Source of the DNA: Gemmatimonadota bacterium
Lineage (GTDB): Bacteria > Gemmatimonadota > Gemmatimonadetes > Longimicrobiales > Gaopeijiaceae
Length of the DNA stretch: 64,000 nt
NCBI GenBank assembly: GCA_029262115.1
Contig: JAJCZZ010000016.1
Location: forward strand, 1-64,000
Reading direction: 5' to 3'
Both the position numbers and the translations under genes were made by a program. Of this stretch, positions 50,548-59,888 are shown one piece after another; within the stretch, counting starts at the first letter, position 1, and each line of letters starts with the position of its first letter. The notes under the pieces are model-generated. The model was not told where the DNA came from. It saw only the letters and a program-made list of their open reading frames with translations, and searched no databases.

Positions 50548-53067
50548 TCAAGCCCGATGCACGGCAGATCGCCCTTCTCGCGTGGGCCAGTTCGGTACCT
50601 CTTTCAGGCAGATTCGCCCGGCCCCCGATAGCACGGCTTTGAGGGCCGCGGGACCACTCCCCGGGTCATCCCGTATCTCGAGCACCGCGTCGAAGAGTTC
50701 GGGGGTCGCATCCACCGCATCGCCACGGCAGACCAGGACGATCCGCGGGATCGCGCTGAGGAGCTTCCGCATCAGGCGGAGGACACGCACGCGGACTTCT
50801 TCGTCCAACCGGTCGAACGGCTCCTCGACGACCAGCGAGGCCAGCACTCGTCCGCCACCGGCTACGAGAGACGCCCCTGCAAGGCGTACCGCGAGGCGGC
50901 CGGCCGCGAGGTCATCCTCGGACGCTGGGGTAAGATCCGACGCGTCTCCATGGAGATGGGCGCATCCGTCGGACCAGGTGACGGCAAGAATTCGCCCCCC
51001 CGAAATCCGTCCCACGAATCTCGAGGCTCGTGCGAGGAGGACATCACGAGCGCGCACGAGGCGAGCCTCACGGACGCGGCGCAGCGCCTGCACCAGGACC
51101 ATGTTCCGCTCGTCCAGTGGTTCGGTGGGTGGAGCGTTCTGCACTGCGGTATCGCCGAGTCGAACGCGGAGAATCTCCACCCGCTCGGCCCCCGCCTCGA
51201 CCGACGCGTGCAGCCGCACACTCGTCCCCTCCAGGCCCCGAAGGTGCGCCGGCTTGAGTTCGAGTTGCTCCCACCGCTGTTTCCACCAACTCCCGTCCTG
51301 CACCACGGCCTCCCACTCGTCTTGGAGTTCCGCCACGACGTCGGCGTAGTGGGCGGCGAGCGGCCGGTCACAGGTCGGGCAGTGGGCGGTCTCACCCGCT
51401 GACTCGATCTGGCGGAGTCGCCCCTTCAGCTCGCGGGCTCGATCCCGATACGCGTGCAGGGTGGTCTCGGCGTCCTGCCGTTCGCGGTGCCAATCCATGA
51501 TGGCCACCTGCAGGTCACCCGCCACCTCGGCCGCATCCGCGCGTGCGCTCCGGAGCTCCCGCTCCGCGACTTCCAGATCTGCCCGGAGCGCCTCTACGTC
51601 CCGATCCGAGGACGTGGTCGCCGAGCCTGGCGGGCCCGAACGTGCCACTCCGGTCGGTCCGTCGTCGTTGGAACCGATAAGCCGACGGAGGACGTCGTCG
51701 ATAACCCTGAGCCCGCGAACCTCGACCAGGGCCGCCAGCGCCTGATTGATGGAACCGTCCAGGGTTTCCGCGCGGTGACCGGCCCAAAGCGCCACGAGCG
51801 GGTCACCGACCCGACCGTCGGACCCGTTCTCGACGAGAAGATCCACGACGCTTCGACGAGAGCGGCCCGCGCCTCCGATCACGGCTGTGAGACCTTCCGG
51901 CAACGAAGTGCTGACCCGCCCGACGCCGTGAACCTGCCCGTCCACGCTTGCCAGATCGCCGAGAGGCGGGCGCTCGGGCGGTGGCCACGGCACGTCCAGA
52001 ATGCCCTCGAGCGCGGCCTCCATGTCTCCGGCGGGCATGCCGTCCCGTTCGAGTTCCTCCGCGAGCGAAGCACGCAGTACGGCAGGAGCGTCGGCCGGGG
52101 GCCACGCATCGGGGGGAGGCCGGAGCTCTTTCCCCGCTTCAACCGCCAGGTGGAGCGCCCGCGACCGCAGTTCCCCCAGTGGGTCGCCTTGAAGGGCCAG
52201 GAGCTCCTCTGGCTCGATCCCGTCAAGACGGAGCCTCACAATCTTTCCGGTAATGCCTCCGGGGACTTCCCGCATGACCTCGGCGACCCTCCGCCGGATC
52301 CGATCCGCGTCGCCCGAGAGGACGCGAATCGGAGCCAGGGCCGCCACCGCACGGCCGGCGATCGGATGGAAGCGAGTAGCGCCCGAGGACAGATCGACGA
52401 CGAGAAAGCCCTTCTCGTCCGCCGCCTCCGACCAGGGGTCCAACGCGACTCGCTCCAGGGCACCCGAGTACTCGACTCCAGGAGATACCTGCCGTCGCCG
52501 ATGCTCGCCCCCGAGGGCGATGTAGTCCCAGTCGTGCGGGTCGACGAAGACGCCAGTGCCCTGCGCCCCACCCGTGCGGCCGTGCATGACCAGGAGATTC
52601 CAGCGCGCTCTCGGATCAGGCTCGATGGCCGGTGGCGGATCGCGGAGCGTCGCGCGATACGGCACCAGCGTGACATGCAGGTCGAGCTTTTCCATGAGGA
52701 TCGACCGCGTCAGGCCAGTGGCGGCCTCGACGTTCGGGAACGTGTCCAGCACAGCCAGGGCGCCCGGATCGCCGGGTCTGCGCGGCGTGTCACGAGGGCC
52801 CGAGACCATCAGGACGGGGGTCTCGGGAAGGGACGACCGAAGAAGCTCGAGTGCGCGGGCAAGCACAACGACCGCGCCCGCCGGCGGATCCGGCCGGTCG
52901 AACACGTCGCCCGCGACGACGATCACACCCGGCGCCAGCGTTACGACTTCCTGAATCGCGCGCTCGAACGCGACCGCGACGTCGCGCTCCCGGACATCCA
53001 CACCCTGCTCGCTGCGACCGTAGGCCCGAAAGCCGAGGTGGAGGTCCGAGAGGTGCGCGACGATCAT
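50548..53067 (-). CDS. Fused SbcD-like/SbcC-like protein with degenerate catalytic motifs
   Basis: An 839-residue polypeptide. Residues 1-340 are an SbcD/Mre11-type phosphoesterase: HLSDLHLGF (Asp8, His10), AGDVFDRPD (Asp54). The GNHD motif has become GPRD (90-93), and the GHxH motif GGEH (186-189), losing metal ligands. Residues 380-830 resemble a small SbcC/Rad50: Walker A position GGAGRSRRS (398-406) lacks the lysine. A coiled coil carries a zinc-hook CPTC (563-566), then FVGRISGGRI and a Walker-B-like LVVEEPFDRLD (745-755). Normally these are two proteins. It may be a structural or regulatory DNA-end protein, or use altered chemistry. The gene ends a three-gene operon; ATGA overlaps the gene before it. 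Confidence 0.8.
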   Translation of the reverse strand: MIVAHLSDLHLGFRAYGRSEQGVDVRERDVAVAFERAIQEVVTLAPGVIVVAGDVFDRPDPPAGAVVVLARALELLRSSLPETPVLMVSGPRDTPRRPGDPGALAVLDTFPNVEAATGLTRSILMEKLDLHVTLVPYRATLRDPPPAIEPDPRARWNLLVMHGRTGGAQGTGVFVDPHDWDYIALGGEHRRRQVSPGVEYSGALERVALDPWSEAADEKGFLVVDLSSGATRFHPIAGRAVAALAPIRVLSGDADRIRRRVAEVMREVPGGITGKIVRLRLDGIEPEELLALQGDPLGELRSRALHLAVEAGKELRPPPDAWPPADAPAVLRASLAEELERDGMPAGDMEAALEGILDVPWPPPERPPLGDLASVDGQVHGVGRVSTSLPEGLTAVIGGAGRSRRSVVDLLVENGSDGRVGDPLVALWAGHRAETLDGSINQALAALVEVRGLRVIDDVLRRLIGSNDDGPTGVARSGPPGSATTSSDRDVEALRADLEVAERELRSARADAAEVAGDLQVAIMDWHRERQDAETTLHAYRDRARELKGRLRQIESAGETAHCPTCDRPLAAHYADVVAELQDEWEAVVQDGSWWKQRWEQLELKPAHLRGLEGTSVRLHASVEAGAERVEILRVRLGDTAVQNAPPTEPLDERNMVLVQALRRVREARLVRARDVLLARASRFVGRISGGRILAVTWSDGCAHLHGDASDLTPASEDDLAAGRLAVRLAGASLVAGGGRVLASLVVEEPFDRLDEEVRVRVLRLMRKLLSAIPRIVLVCRGDAVDATPELFDAVLEIRDDPGSGPAALKAVLSGAGRICLKEVPNWPTREGRSAVHRA

Positions 53068-54443
53068 CCGAAGCTGGTGAAAGCGCCGGCCACCTCCGGC
53101 TTCACCGGATCGGGTTCGTCCTCACGACTGAAGCCGATCGGCGCGGGAATCGGCTCCTCTCCGGGACTGGGCGTTGCGAGGACCACGGCTTCCTCGGGCC
53201 ACGCCCCGCCCGCCCGGCGATCGCCCAGGCCCTGAAGGGCGGCAGGCAACTCACGACGAAACGTCCCCGCTCTCCAGCCCGTCGGCGTGGGGACCGCCTC
53301 GAAGTCCGGGGCGAGAGGACCGAGCGCCAGGATCCCCCGCGGTTTGACCGCTCGCGCCAGCGTACTCAAGCCAAACCGCGTCATCGAAGACACCCCGCCG
53401 ACGGGGCACAGGGCCGCGCTGTCGACGAGAACCAGGTCGTATGCCTCCTGCCCGGCGGCGACCAGGTCCTCGGGGTTCCCCAGGGTAAGCGAGATCCGGC
53501 CGCCCGCGTCGATGCCGGGGCTCGTACTCAGATACTCGTTCGCCAATTCCACCACAGCCGAACTCCGTTCCACCACGTCCACAACGACCCGCGGATGCGC
53601 GTGGACGGCGATCTTGGGCAGGGAGGAGGCCCCACCGCCGACCATCAGGATACGCGGTCGTCCCTGGTCCTCAGTGAAGAGAGCTTCGAATACGGCCACG
53701 TCCCAGGGGGTCGCGACCCCGCTGTCGAGGGCCATCCACCTACGCAGACATCGGCCCTCGAAAAGAAAGCGGGCTCCCTGATCCTTCATCGGCAGATGAC
53801 GATCTTCCACACGCACGTCGCCTAGTGGAGATGGGCGCCGACCCCGAACGTAGATGCGGAGGCGCGCGTCCAGAACCGACCCGTAGACCAGTCCGCCGGC
53901 GGAGAGGATCACCAGGCATACGAGAAGAAGTGATGCCGGGGTCAGAACCTGTGGAAGCGACACGCCCGTGGCAACGAAGCCCAGGGCGGCGCCCATTGAG
54001 GCCGGCGCCCCCACATTCGACCGATACCCTGTGGGCTCCGTGGCGGCTGCGGTGCTCATCGCCCCCAGCACGTTTCCGCAGGCATACAGCGGGAAAGCGC
54101 CGAGCAGGGCCAAGCCGAAGCCCTGGGACAGCCCCGACGACCCGACATCCTGGAACAGGCTCCACGATGCGCTGAAGAGCGTCGCTCCAAGGAACGTGAC
54201 CATGCACAACAGCCAACGTCTGCGGAGAGACGCGACGATGTCCCGCCTCTCACCAGGCCTTTCCCACAGACCCAAGCCGAACGCGCCCGCTTCCACGGTG
54301 AGGATGACCGTGAGCGACCGCATGAGCGCGGGACCGGAGTACAGGAGAAGGGTCGCCGCGATTTCCGCTGCGGCTGCGGCCGCGATTCCCACCATGAATG
54401 GAGGGATCCAACGCATGGGGTGGAGGCTGCGAACACGCGTCAT
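53064..54443 (-). CDS. Membrane-anchored spermidine-synthase-like protein
   Basis: A 459-residue protein. Five or six membrane helices (PFMVGIAAAAAAEIAATLLL, WLLCMVTFLGATLFSASW, GLALLGAFPLYACGNVLGA, LLLVCLVILSAGGLVYG) fill the first 200 residues. The C-terminal half is a Rossmann methyltransferase-like domain of the polyamine aminopropyltransferase type: RFLFEGRCLRRWMALDSG, PRILMVGGGASSLPKIAV, VDVVERSSAVVELANEYL and YDLVLVDSA. Such membrane forms are common, but their substrates are not known; aminopropyl or methyl transfer are both possible. Start and stop overlap the flanking genes by 4 bases each, so translation is coupled with flavin reductase and the SbcD-SbcC fusion. Confidence 0.8.
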   Translation of the reverse strand: MTRVRSLHPMRWIPPFMVGIAAAAAAEIAATLLLYSGPALMRSLTVILTVEAGAFGLGLWERPGERRDIVASLRRRWLLCMVTFLGATLFSASWSLFQDVGSSGLSQGFGLALLGAFPLYACGNVLGAMSTAAATEPTGYRSNVGAPASMGAALGFVATGVSLPQVLTPASLLLVCLVILSAGGLVYGSVLDARLRIYVRGRRPSPLGDVRVEDRHLPMKDQGARFLFEGRCLRRWMALDSGVATPWDVAVFEALFTEDQGRPRILMVGGGASSLPKIAVHAHPRVVVDVVERSSAVVELANEYLSTSPGIDAGGRISLTLGNPEDLVAAGQEAYDLVLVDSAALCPVGGVSSMTRFGLSTLARAVKPRGILALGPLAPDFEAVPTPTGWRAGTFRRELPAALQGLGDRRAGGAWPEEAVVLATPSPGEEPIPAPIGFSREDEPDPVKPEVAGAFTSFG

Positions 54444-54916
54444 CGAGCGAACACTCCGTATGCGCCTCGATGAAAGACCAGCGCCTCGCGGTCGAAGGCA
54501 CCGACGCCGAGGACACGTCCCACGAGAATGCTGTGATCACCCGCCCGATGTCGACTGTCGAGCTCGCACTCGAGCCATGCGGCAACCCCCAGCAACCGGG
54601 GGACTCCGTCGTCCCCCATCTCCCACTCCACCCCATCGAATCGGCGATCCGCGGCGGTTGTGGCGAATCTGAGAGCCAACGCGGTCTGATCGTCGGACAG
54701 CACGTTCACCGTGTACCGGCTGGACGCCACGAGGTCGGCGTGCGTGCTCGCGCCCTCGTCGACGCACACGAGAACCAGGGGGGGAACGAGCGAGACGGAA
54801 GCGAACGAGTTGACCGTGAGGCCGACCGGAGCGCCCCCGGGGCCACAGGCCGTGACAACGGTGACACCGGTCGGGAATCGACCCATGGCCAACCGGAATG
54901 TCCGGGCATCAACCAA
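54440..54916 (-). CDS. Flavin reductase-like protein (FMN-binding split barrel)
   Basis: A 158-residue protein of the HpaC/flavin reductase family. It has MGRFPTGVTVVTACG, GLTVNSFASVSLVPPLVLVCVD, YTVNVLSDDQTALALRFA and the end HRAGDHSILVGRVLG with the conserved histidines. It reduces FMN/FAD with NAD(P)H for a flavin-dependent oxygenase, or binds flavin itself. I start at TTG 54916, 9 bases after GGAGGT; longer readings have no family similarity. It is the first gene of the operon with the spermidine-synthase-like and SbcD-SbcC fusion genes. No oxygenase partner is adjacent. Confidence 0.85.
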   Translation of the reverse strand: MVDARTFRLAMGRFPTGVTVVTACGPGGAPVGLTVNSFASVSLVPPLVLVCVDEGASTHADLVASSRYTVNVLSDDQTALALRFATTAADRRFDGVEWEMGDDGVPRLLGVAAWLECELDSRHRAGDHSILVGRVLGVGAFDREALVFHRGAYGVFAR

Positions 54917-55083
54917 TTTCAGCTCACCTCCGCGGGACGTGGTCGGGTCGGGTCGGCCCGTGACGTTTCGATTCTGCCCACGGGGTATCGCAGCCGAATG
55001 GTGTTGCCCCGTCCCGGCGCTACGATAGGTTTCAAGGTCCGGTCCCACGCAGGGGCCGAAACCCTTTGGCGGACGGACGCTCA

Positions 55084-56109
55084 ATGGTACGGCGCTGCCT
55101 CTCGTTGGCTGTCATTGTAACCGGGCTCTCTGCCTGCGACAACGTGGAATGGGGGGGATCCGAAGTCAGTCTCTTGCCACCTCCTCCCGTTCTGGATGCC
55201 GACGGAAACGACCCTCGTGCGGAGGACGGGGATGCCCCGCTCCCGGCGCTCCCCGAAGGCCCTCTTCTGCTCGTCGGCAACCGAGACTCCACAACCGCGA
55301 CGCTGGCCGTCGTCGGAGAGATCCGGGGCGATATCGTCGTGCCGTTGGCCACCGAGGAGGACGCCCCCGGCTACATCGAGTACCTCTCGAACGAGTTACT
55401 CACGCCCGGGACCGAGTTCATGCTCTTCGCCGCGGGCGCGCGCGTCGGCCGGATGATCGCGCTGGAAACCGGCGTCGATAATCGGTACTGCCAGTCCCGG
55501 CCCACCGTGACCGGCGTGGTAGAGATGTTGCCGTCCGCGCTCGCGGCCGACCGCTTTCTGGCCCTGCCCATCAGCAGAGCCGGCGCGCGTGGATACTCGC
55601 CGTACGTGACGTACGGGGACACCTACGAAGAGCGCCAGGCTTCGATCGAAATGGCCTCGAACACCGTCGACGAAGTAGGCGCCCGACGACCTCCCGCGCT
55701 CGTACCCGCACGGGCCGACCTCCGGCCCATCGAGTTGGCCGGGGTGCCCGGACGGTCGATCGCCACGACGTTCCTGTTCAACGACCAGCTCAGGATCGGC
55801 GCGCCATCCCGAAACGGTTGGTCGATGTTCATACTCGGCGTCGAGCGTGACGGTGCGATCCGGCGTGCCTTCTCGTGGTATCGCTCGGTCGAGGAGAGCG
55901 GAAAGGGCGCGCCACGTCTCTTGGACCACCTCGATTGGGACAACGACGGAGTCGCCGAGCTCCTGCTCGAGGTGTTCGGCACCGACACGCGGTGGTTCGC
56001 GACGGTGGACCGCAGCGCCGTCGAGGTCGCGGACGACCGCGAGAGGGACTGGTCCATCAGCTTCGAGGACGCGTGCGGGGTGGCCAGTTCCGCTCCGGCC
56101 GAGGGTTGA
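55084..56109 (+). CDS. Hypothetical lipoprotein
   Basis: A 341-residue protein with a lipoprotein signal: RRCLSLAVIVTGLSAC, the cysteine being the lipidation site. The mature part begins acidic and proline-rich and continues as a beta-rich domain (LLLVGNRDSTTATLAVVGEIRG, TEFMLFAAGARVGRM), with a later segment LDWDNDGVAELLLEVFG that resembles a calcium-binding or FG-GAP-like loop. I recognise no family. Its stop TGA shares one base with the start of the BtuF-like gene (TGATG), so it leads the ABC importer operon and is perhaps an outer-envelope accessory. No riboswitch-like sequence was seen upstream. Confidence 0.75.
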   Translation: MVRRCLSLAVIVTGLSACDNVEWGGSEVSLLPPPPVLDADGNDPRAEDGDAPLPALPEGPLLLVGNRDSTTATLAVVGEIRGDIVVPLATEEDAPGYIEYLSNELLTPGTEFMLFAAGARVGRMIALETGVDNRYCQSRPTVTGVVEMLPSALAADRFLALPISRAGARGYSPYVTYGDTYEERQASIEMASNTVDEVGARRPPALVPARADLRPIELAGVPGRSIATTFLFNDQLRIGAPSRNGWSMFILGVERDGAIRRAFSWYRSVEESGKGAPRLLDHLDWDNDGVAELLLEVFGTDTRWFATVDRSAVEVADDRERDWSISFEDACGVASSAPAEG

Positions 56110-56984
56110 TGCGAGGGCCTGTCGCGCAGGCCATACTCTTCTGCTCGCTGGCCCTTTCGCTGGCGGTATGCTCGTCGCCTGAGGGGTCGGGCGTCGACTC
56201 GGACGCCCGTTCAGCGATCGACCTGGTTGACGGAACAGGACGCTCGGTGGCGTTGCCTGGAGCGGCCACGCGGATCGTGTCTCTCGTTCCGTCCGCCACC
56301 CAGACTCTGGACGCGCTCGGTGCGCGGGCAGCCGTCGTCGGACGGACCGACTACGACACCCTCACCTGGGCGGCGGACCTGCCCTCCGTGGGAGGGGGGA
56401 TCCGCCCGAGCATGGAGGCCCTGATCTCGCTGGAGCCGGATCTGGTGGTGTTGTTCGGTGGCGAGCAGGACTTCGATACCCCGGCCCGGCTCGATGAGTT
56501 GGGTATTCCCTGGGTCGGGGTCCGGCCAGACCGTATCGACGATGTATTGAACATGATCCGAGTCTTGGGACAGGCGACCGGACAGCCTGAGCAGGCTGGG
56601 AAGCTGATCGACGAGATCCGCCGCGGACTCGACCGCATCGGACGCGACCGGCGTCAGCGCCCGTCGCCGCGAGTCGCCTATGTCATGGGTGGGACGCCGC
56701 CATGGGTCGCCGGCCCGAACACGTTCATCGACGAGCTCATCGAACTCGCCGGCGGAACGAACGCGTTCGGCGACCTCGACGCCCTGTATTCGGCCGTGAA
56801 TCCCGAGGAGCTGATCGCCCGGGACATCGACGTGGTCCTCGTGTCCGACCGATCCGCGTTCGAACACCGTTTCGCTCCGGGGGCGCGTGTCGAGATGGTC
56901 GACGGCGACATCCAGCTGCCTGGCCCAGGAGTCGTCCGGGTCGCGCGAGACGTCGCGGAGGCCATCCAGGGACGGAGGAGATGA
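56109..56984 (+). CDS. Substrate-binding protein of a BtuFCD-like ABC importer
   Basis: A 291-residue lipoprotein-type binding protein: signal AILFCSLALSLAVCSS with a lipobox cysteine. The two-lobed cobalamin/siderophore binding fold has RIVSLVPSATQTLDALGA, VGRTDYDTLTWAADLPSVGG, LEPDLVVLFGG and VAYVMGGTPPWVAGPNTFIDELI. The first motifs resemble BtuF (vitamin B12) more than FecB or HmuT, but ligand choice cannot be proved. It delivers substrate to the permease encoded next, with which it overlaps by 4 bases (ATGA). Confidence 0.88.
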   Translation: MRGPVAQAILFCSLALSLAVCSSPEGSGVDSDARSAIDLVDGTGRSVALPGAATRIVSLVPSATQTLDALGARAAVVGRTDYDTLTWAADLPSVGGGIRPSMEALISLEPDLVVLFGGEQDFDTPARLDELGIPWVGVRPDRIDDVLNMIRVLGQATGQPEQAGKLIDEIRRGLDRIGRDRRQRPSPRVAYVMGGTPPWVAGPNTFIDELIELAGGTNAFGDLDALYSAVNPEELIARDIDVVLVSDRSAFEHRFAPGARVEMVDGDIQLPGPGVVRVARDVAEAIQGRRR

Positions 56985-57976
56985 CCGTACGAGCGCCCGT
57001 TGCCGCGGGCGGCCTCCTCGTTCTGCTCGTCGCCTCCGTGTGGTTGGGGGTCAGGTTCGGCTCGGTCGACCTGTCCACCGCTCAGGTACTCGGAGCCTTC
57101 GTCGGGGAGGGAGATGAGATTCCCCGCACCATCGTTCTCCACTTTCGCCTCCCTCGGGTTTTCCTCGCCATGATCGTGGGCGGGGGCCTGGCTCTGGCCG
57201 GCGCGACGTTTCAGGCGGTCCTACGAAACCCGTTGGCCGAGCCCTACATCCTGGGCATCTCCGGGGGCGCTTCGGTCGGAGCGGTGGCCGTGCTCGCCAC
57301 TGGTCTCGCGGCCGCATCGTCGTGGACCCTACCTCTGGCGGCCTTCGCTGGAGCTCTCCTGGCCATCGGCATCGTGTTTCGCGTGGCCACGGCGACCGGT
57401 AGGGCCATGGACGTGCGCGTGCTGCTCCTGGCCGGGGTCGTGGTCGGTGCGTTCTTCAGTGCCTGCATCGCGTTCATCCTCTCGATCTCCGACGCGCTCG
57501 TCGTTCAGAGCGCCGTCCTCTGGATCATGGGAAGCGTCGCGGTTGCGAACTGGCACGATGTAGCCATCGCGGCCGTCTACACCCTTCCCGCGGGAGTCCT
57601 TCTCCTGACGATGGCACGTCCACTCAACGCCATGGCCATCGGTGAAGAGACGGCTCAGTACCTCGGGACCGACGTGGAGCGAGTCAAACGGCTGAGCCTG
57701 GGAGTTGCCGCGCTGTTGACGGCCGCCGGCGTTGCCGTGGCGGGGGTCATCGGCTTCGTCGGCCTCGTCGTTCCTCACGCCGTTCGGCTGGTGGTCGGTC
57801 CGGACCACCGGACGCTCCTGCCCCTCTCCTTTCTGGCGGGCGCGGCCTTCCTGACGCTCGCCGACGTCGCGGCGCGAATGGTGCTGGCACCGACAGAGGT
57901 GCCGATTGGTGTGATCACCGCGTTCGTTGGGGTACCGCTCTTTCTCCTGTTGCTCCGTCGGAGCCTGACGGAATGA
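56981..57976 (+). CDS. FecCD/BtuC family ABC permease
   Basis: A 331-residue permease with about ten helices. The family motifs are LRLPRVFLAMIVGGGLALAG-like (HFRLPRVFLAMIVGGGLAL), FQAVLRNPLAEPYILGISGG, LWIMGSVAVANW, and the ATPase-contact loop AQYLGTDVERVKRL, then GFVGLVVPHAVRLVVGPDHR. It forms the membrane channel for cobalamin, heme or siderophore import. GGAGGAG precedes the ATG. It overlaps both flanking genes by 4 bases, so the importer is translated as a unit. Confidence 0.95.
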   Translation: MTVRAPVAAGGLLVLLVASVWLGVRFGSVDLSTAQVLGAFVGEGDEIPRTIVLHFRLPRVFLAMIVGGGLALAGATFQAVLRNPLAEPYILGISGGASVGAVAVLATGLAAASSWTLPLAAFAGALLAIGIVFRVATATGRAMDVRVLLLAGVVVGAFFSACIAFILSISDALVVQSAVLWIMGSVAVANWHDVAIAAVYTLPAGVLLLTMARPLNAMAIGEETAQYLGTDVERVKRLSLGVAALLTAAGVAVAGVIGFVGLVVPHAVRLVVGPDHRTLLPLSFLAGAAFLTLADVAARMVLAPTEVPIGVITAFVGVPLFLLLLRRSLTE

Positions 57977-58785
57977 GGTTCTCCACGGAGGGACTGAGCC
58001 TCCGTTATCCGGGAGTGGATGGCTGGGCGCTCGACCAAGTCTCCATTTCCGTCCCTGACGGCAGTTTGTACGCGGTCCTGGGCCCGAACGGATCCGGAAA
58101 GTCGACCCTGATGAAGACGCTTCTCGGGGTGCTCTCGCCCGAGCGTGGACGGGCCGTGGTGGACGACACTCCCGTGCTCGACTGGACCCGCCGAGAGTTG
58201 GCACGTGTCGTCGGCGTCGTGTCGCAGGCGGAGACCATCGCCTTCCCCCTCACGGTGCGCGAGCTGGTGGCAATGGGCCGCTACCCGCATATGGGTGCGT
58301 TACGGGGAGAGTCTTCCCACGACAAAGGCGCGATCGCACATGCGCTCGATCAGTGCGACGCGGGCCACCTGACCAAGCGGGACGTGACCACCCTATCCGG
58401 CGGGGAGTTGCAGCGCGTTCGGATCGCCCGCGCACTCGCACAGGAGCCGCGCGCGCTCGTCCTGGACGAGCCCACGGCGAGCCTGGATATTCGCCACGAG
58501 ATGGCCATCCTCGAATCGCTGCGTGCGTGGGCGGACGACGGCATGACGGTCGTCGTGGTCACGCACGGGCTCGATCAAGCAGCCCGCTTCGCGGACCGCA
58601 TGCTCCTGTTGTCCCGTGGTCGAGTCGCGGCGGAGGGTCGTCCGGAGGAAGTGCTTCGGGCCGAGACGCTGGAGGAGGTGTACGGATGGCCGATCGCGGT
58701 CGAACACGACTCGATTACCGAGTCGATGCGGGTTACGCCGCTTCGTTCACGGGACGGAGCGACCCAGGCGCCTCCGCGCAGGTGA
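57973..58785 (+). CDS. ABC transporter ATPase (BtuD/FecE-like)
   Basis: A 270-residue ATPase. Walker A is GPNGSGKST (near 35-43), the Q-loop VSQAETIAFPLT, the signature TLSGGELQRVRIARAL, Walker B LVLDEPTASLD, and the H-loop VVTHGLDQAAR. It powers the permease encoded immediately upstream (4-base overlap). The C-terminal 50 residues (LRAETLEEVYGWPIAVEHD) are typical of cobalamin/iron importer ATPases. It is the last gene of the four-gene operon; rsgA lies convergently downstream. Confidence 0.95.
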   Translation: MRFSTEGLSLRYPGVDGWALDQVSISVPDGSLYAVLGPNGSGKSTLMKTLLGVLSPERGRAVVDDTPVLDWTRRELARVVGVVSQAETIAFPLTVRELVAMGRYPHMGALRGESSHDKGAIAHALDQCDAGHLTKRDVTTLSGGELQRVRIARALAQEPRALVLDEPTASLDIRHEMAILESLRAWADDGMTVVVVTHGLDQAARFADRMLLLSRGRVAAEGRPEEVLRAETLEEVYGWPIAVEHDSITESMRVTPLRSRDGATQAPPRR

Positions 58786-58877
58786 GGCGGGCGTCGCTGC
58801 CACGGATTGCGGCCCTGCCGCCTATTCCCGGCGCCTATTCCCACTCGTCGCCCCACGCGGTGACAGCGGAGTGCCCG

Positions 58878-59888
58878 TTACTGCGACCGACGTGCGAGGG
58901 CGCTCTCCACGGCCTCCGCGCGAATGCGCAGATAACTCCGGTAGCGAGTCGGCGCGACCTGTCCGTCGGCAACGGCGGCCTTCACCGCGCACTCGGGCTC
59001 GTGCTCGTGCGCACAGCCACGGAAGCGACACGCGTCGGCGAGCCTCTGGATCTCCGGGAAGCAGGCGGCGACGTTTTCCGGTTCGGCGCCCCACAGGCCA
59101 ACGTCGCTGAAGCCCGGTGTATCCGCGACCAGACCCCCGCAGGACAGTCGGATGAGACGCGAGCTGACCGTGGTGTGGCGACCCCTTCCCGTCTTTCTCG
59201 ACAGTTCCCCCACGCGGAGGCCGAGAGCCGGGTCGACAGCGTTCAGAAGAGTCGACTTCCCGGCGCCGGACGGCCCGATAAAGGCGGACGTCCCGCCGCA
59301 GATCTGCTCGGCCAGCGCAGCCACACCGAGTCCTGTCGCGGCACTGACGGGAAGGACGTCATACCCGATGGGCTCGTAGATGGCGGCCAGGTCGGCGGCG
59401 ATGGTCGGCGCCCCCTCCAGATCTGCCTTGTTTATTACGACCGTGGCGCGAATTCCCGCTGCTTCGGCCACCACCAGAAGCCGGTCCACCAGCTCCATGT
59501 GGACGTCCGGATCACGTGCCGCGACCACGACGAACACGTGGCGTAGGTTGGCCGCGACCACCTTTGGCTTCCGCCCGCCCGGGCCGCGACGCACCATCTC
59601 CGTGACTCGATCCTCCACCTCGTTGATCGTCCATGCTCCCCCGTCCGGGGCGACCTGGACACGATCACCGATCACGACTCGCTCTCCCAGCCGCTCCTGT
59701 CGCTTCACCCGACCACGGAGCGAGGCCTCGACCATCGGCCCGTGGTCAGTGAGAACAGTGTATACGCCGCCCAGGGACCCATGGACCACACCCCACGCAA
59801 CGAACCCCTCGCCGGTCCCCGAAGGGTCCGACGAGGGGCCGTGGCTCCTCTCCGTGTTCCGGCCATCGCTGGCCGGCAAGTTCGTCAC
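58878..59888 (-). CDS. rsgA: Ribosome small-subunit biogenesis GTPase RsgA
   Basis: A 336-residue circularly permuted GTPase. An N-terminal OB domain (GVVHGSLGGVYTVLTD, IGDRVQVAPDGG) is followed by the permuted G motifs: VVINKADL (G4), VSAATGLGV (G5), AFIGPSGAGKSTLLNAV (G1), then ADTPGFSDVGLW (G3). The C-terminal zinc finger has CRFRGCAHEHEPEC. It checks late 30S assembly. The GTG start overlaps the stop of the upstream sigma factor gene by 4 bases (GTGA), so expression of the two is coupled. Confidence 0.96.
   Translation of the reverse strand: MTNLPASDGRNTERSHGPSSDPSGTGEGFVAWGVVHGSLGGVYTVLTDHGPMVEASLRGRVKRQERLGERVVIGDRVQVAPDGGAWTINEVEDRVTEMVRRGPGGRKPKVVAANLRHVFVVVAARDPDVHMELVDRLLVVAEAAGIRATVVINKADLEGAPTIAADLAAIYEPIGYDVLPVSAATGLGVAALAEQICGGTSAFIGPSGAGKSTLLNAVDPALGLRVGELSRKTGRGRHTTVSSRLIRLSCGGLVADTPGFSDVGLWGAEPENVAACFPEIQRLADACRFRGCAHEHEPECAVKAAVADGQVAPTRYRSYLRIRAEAVESALARRSQ

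Noticed and set aside
51454-53235. 593-codon plus-strand frame opposite the SbcD-SbcC fusion.
   Set aside because: The minus strand has clear phosphoesterase motifs and operon overlaps; this frame has none.
54917-55083. Cobalamin riboswitch upstream of the BtuFCD-like operon.
   Set aside because: I looked for the conserved B12-box sequence and saw no match; the short gap also holds the divergent flavin reductase start.
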